Below, piece after piece: positions 62,314-64,000 of a stretch of 64,000 nt of DNA. A program made the translations under genes and the position numbers. Under the pieces are notes generated by a model that worked only from the letters and a program-made list of their open reading frames with translations, had not been told where the DNA came from and ran no database searches. The stretch comes from DASQJL01 sp036380835 (GTDB taxonomy: Bacteria; Eisenbacteria; RBG-16-71-46; SZUA-252): positions 124,001 to 188,000 of the forward strand of contig DASVDZ010000064.1 of assembly GCA_036380835.1 (NCBI GenBank). The letters are read 5' to 3'. The first letter of the stretch is position 1. Each line of letters begins with the position of its first letter.

Positions 62314-64000
62314 CTAGCGCCCCCGGCGGATTCCCGCGAGCGCCTCGCGGAACGCCACGCGCGTCAGGTCCATGATCTCCTCGCGGAGCGCCGCCTCGAT
62401 CGCGCCCTCGGCCTTCGGCGACTTGATCTTCCAGAGGGACCACGCGGCCGCGCTCCGGACGCGGAACCAGCGGTCGTAGAGGAGCTCGAGGAGCCGCGCC
62501 TCACCCTCGGCGGTCCGGGTCCCGAGCTTGCCGATCGCCTTGGTCGCTCCGGAGCGCGTCTCGTTCCGATAGCGCGGATGGGTCAGCTCGAGGAAGACGT
62601 CGAGGCCCCGCGGGTCCTTGAGCGCGGCCATCGCGTCGAGCGCGAGGATCTGGAGCATGTCGCGGTGGCTCGTGCGGCCGAGCGCCGCGAGCGCGGCGGC
62701 GTAGGCCCCCGGTCGGTTGATCCGCGCGAGCCCTGCCAGCGCCCAGCCGGCGTTGAACGTGCTCGGCTCCTCCATGGCGCGCTGCGTCAGCTCGAGGACC
62801 GCCCGCTCGCCGCCGATCCACCCGAGGGCCCAGATCGCCGCGCGCCGGACGCGCGTCTGCTCCCCGCGCGCCGCGACGGCGAGCCTCCGGGTCATGCCCG
62901 TCACGCGGCGGCCGATCTCGCCGAGCGAGACCGCGGCGGCCGCGCGGACGCCCCAGAAGCGGTCCCGGCGGAGGGCCCGGGTCAGCGCCTCGACGGCGCG
63001 CGCTTCGGAACGCGACGAGAGCTCGCGGGCGCACCGGATCCGCTCGAGGGCGTACGGGGAGCGGGCGAGACCGTAGAGGAGCTCCTCGTCGGTCCGCGGG
63101 AAGTCGAGGAGCTTCAGGACGTGGTGCTCGGGATCGAGCGCCACGTACCGGGGCCGCGCGCCGACGGGCACGGTGATCGTCTCGCGGCGGCCGCGCAGCT
63201 CGATCGACAGGCGCCGGCGCCGCGATCCCGCGACGATCTCGAGCGTCATCGGGAGCCGGAAGACGGGCGTGACGCCGTCGTCGTCCTGCACCTGCTCGAT
63301 CGTGAGCGTCAGGCTCTTCGTCCGCTCCGTCCAGCGCCGCGAGACGCGGAGCTCCGGGTGTCCGCCGCGATGAACCCACTGGTCGAAGAACCACGCGAGG
63401 TTCCGCCCCGTGGCCTCCTCGCAGGCGCGCCTCAGGTCGCCGGTCTCGACCGGGCCGAGGGCGTGGCGCTCGAGGTAGCGCCCGAGAGAGCGGCGCCAGG
63501 CGTCCTCCCCGAGCAGGACCCGGAGCATGTGGAGGACCACGGCCCCCTTCTCGTAGAGATGGCGGTCGAAGATCTCGCACGGCCTCTCGTACCGGGTTTC
63601 GACCAGCGCGCGCCGGTATTCGGATCCGTCCTCCACCAGAAAGGAGCAGATCTGCTCCAGGCGCGCGAAGTCGGCGTCGTCCTGGCCGGCGTCGGCCTCC
63701 CGCCAGAGGATCTCGGAATACGTCGCGAAGCCCTCGTTCAGCCATCCCTCGGACCAGTGGCGGCAGGTGACGAGGTCGCCCCACCACTGGTGCGCCAGCT
63801 CGTGCGCGACGAGCGAGTCGTAGCCTTCGTCGAGCGAATCGCCGGGGTGTTCGAGCATCCGGTCGAAGAGGGTCGTGGCGCTCGTGTTCTCCATCCCGCC
63901 GTACGTGAAGTCGGGAACGACCGTCTGCGCGTACTTGGGGTAGGGGTAGGGGGCGCCGAACGCCTTCCCGAAGACCGCGATCATGCGCGCCGTCTTCCGA
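62314..64000 (-). CDS. M1-family zinc aminopeptidase with HEAT repeats (5' end outside the window)
   Basis: At least 561 residues are visible; the frame is open to the right edge, so the N-terminal beta domain is missing from view. The exopeptidase loop GGMENTSATTLFD (GxMEN), the zinc site HELAHQWWGD with WLNEGFATYSE (HExxH-x18-E) and YEKGAVVLHMLRV are present, so the enzyme is catalytically complete. After the catalytic and beta parts, from about visible residue 305, HEAT-like helical repeats follow (VRAAAAVSLGEIGRRV, RRAAIWALGWIGGERAV, VRSAAAWSLWKIKSPKA). This combination occurs in M1 peptidases of environmental bacteria. Confidence 0.9.
   Translation of the reverse strand, partial: RKTARMIAVFGKAFGAPYPYPKYAQTVVPDFTYGGMENTSATTLFDRMLEHPGDSLDEGYDSLVAHELAHQWWGDLVTCRHWSEGWLNEGFATYSEILWREADAGQDDADFARLEQICSFLVEDGSEYRRALVETRYERPCEIFDRHLYEKGAVVLHMLRVLLGEDAWRRSLGRYLERHALGPVETGDLRRACEEATGRNLAWFFDQWVHRGGHPELRVSRRWTERTKSLTLTIEQVQDDDGVTPVFRLPMTLEIVAGSRRRRLSIELRGRRETITVPVGARPRYVALDPEHHVLKLLDFPRTDEELLYGLARSPYALERIRCARELSSRSEARAVEALTRALRRDRFWGVRAAAAVSLGEIGRRVTGMTRRLAVAARGEQTRVRRAAIWALGWIGGERAVLELTQRAMEEPSTFNAGWALAGLARINRPGAYAAALAALGRTSHRDMLQILALDAMAALKDPRGLDVFLELTHPRYRNETRSGATKAIGKLGTRTAEGEARLLELLYDRWFRVRSAAAWSLWKIKSPKAEGAIEAALREEIMDLTRVAFREALAGIRRGR

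Noticed and set aside
58760..62317. 1185-codon open frame antisense to the aconitase-family and kinase genes
   Set aside because: Same reason: low-complexity translation; both genes on the other strand have complete catalytic motifs.

Overview
The window is one contiguous piece of bacterial chromosome with very high G+C (by eye near 70%), densely packed with genes on both strands. I see 52 protein genes. One is cut by the right edge. I find no rRNA, tRNA, CRISPR array, insertion sequence or phage gene. The mix of content suggests a deep-branching Gram-negative bacterium of the FCB/Eisenbacteria-Gemmatimonadota-like kind. The evidence is outer-membrane beta-barrels, a secreted subtilase with a C-terminal PNPFNPST-type sorting domain, Hanks-type kinases fused to TPR or beta-propeller domains, an X6-type ECF sigma factor overlapping a kinase gene, hopanoid-type squalene genes hpnCDE, a B12-dependent ribonucleotide reductase and large multiheme cytochromes. 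The phylum is an inference; no marker gene settles it.

Layout. 1-10.7 kb: a Gly/Tyr-rich secreted protein, recQ, a glycosyltransferase, a winged-helix regulator translationally coupled to an alpha/beta hydrolase, then on the minus strand a membrane hydroxylase, an NTF2-like protein, acs, a lipoprotein and a small unknown protein. 10.7-20.4 kb: the kinase-TPR/ECF sigma pair, a divergent SufR-like Fe-S regulator with a ferredoxin-reductase-like flavoprotein, nrdJ behind a leader with NrdR-type boxes, and a MOCOS-like class V aminotransferase. 20.4-26.1 kb: a membrane protein, a TMTC-like GT-C/TPR protein and a tight four-gene membrane cassette of unknown function. 26.1-36.2 kb (all minus): a KefB-type antiporter, a cysteine-desulfurase-like enzyme without the catalytic Cys, a Rieske ferredoxin, an A-type Fe-S carrier, pyk, a peroxiredoxin with a histone-H1-like tail, a secreted protein, a second peroxiredoxin, an acyl-CoA dehydrogenase and the DNA glycosylase mpg. 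36.2-43.5 kb: an MFS exporter, lysine 6-aminotransferase with its Lrp regulator, an AAA/VWA pair and two beta-barrel proteins. 43.6-47.8 kb: hpnC-hpnD-hpnE-mutY. 47.9-57.8 kb: the subtilase, then a five-gene cluster made of a b-type membrane protein, an Fe-S/flavin oxidoreductase, 20-heme and 16-heme cytochromes c, and an outer-membrane barrel. 57.8-64 kb (minus): an aconitase-family protein with swivel domain first, a kinase with a beta-propeller, and an M1 aminopeptidase with HEAT repeats.

How the genes may work together. The 50.5-57.8 kb cluster has all the parts expected of an electron conduit from the inner membrane through the periplasm to the outer membrane, and is the most striking system here. 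The 23.2-26.1 kb cassette (two single-domain proteins each anchored at both ends, two polytopic partners) looks like one undescribed membrane complex. Redox and Fe-S handling recurs: SufR-like regulator plus flavoprotein, A-type carrier, Rieske protein, two peroxiredoxins, Fe-S MutY and aconitase.

Regulatory reading. Several promoters match TTGAnn-N17/18-TAnnnT. At two genes (23172 and 36290) the -10 box lies 6 bases before a GTG codon, which predicts leaderless mRNAs. Dyads sit at the lrp, SufR-like and winged-helix regulator promoters, and an NrdR-type tandem box lies before nrdJ. The layout and motifs are seen directly; functions come from family knowledge; complexes and regulation are inference.
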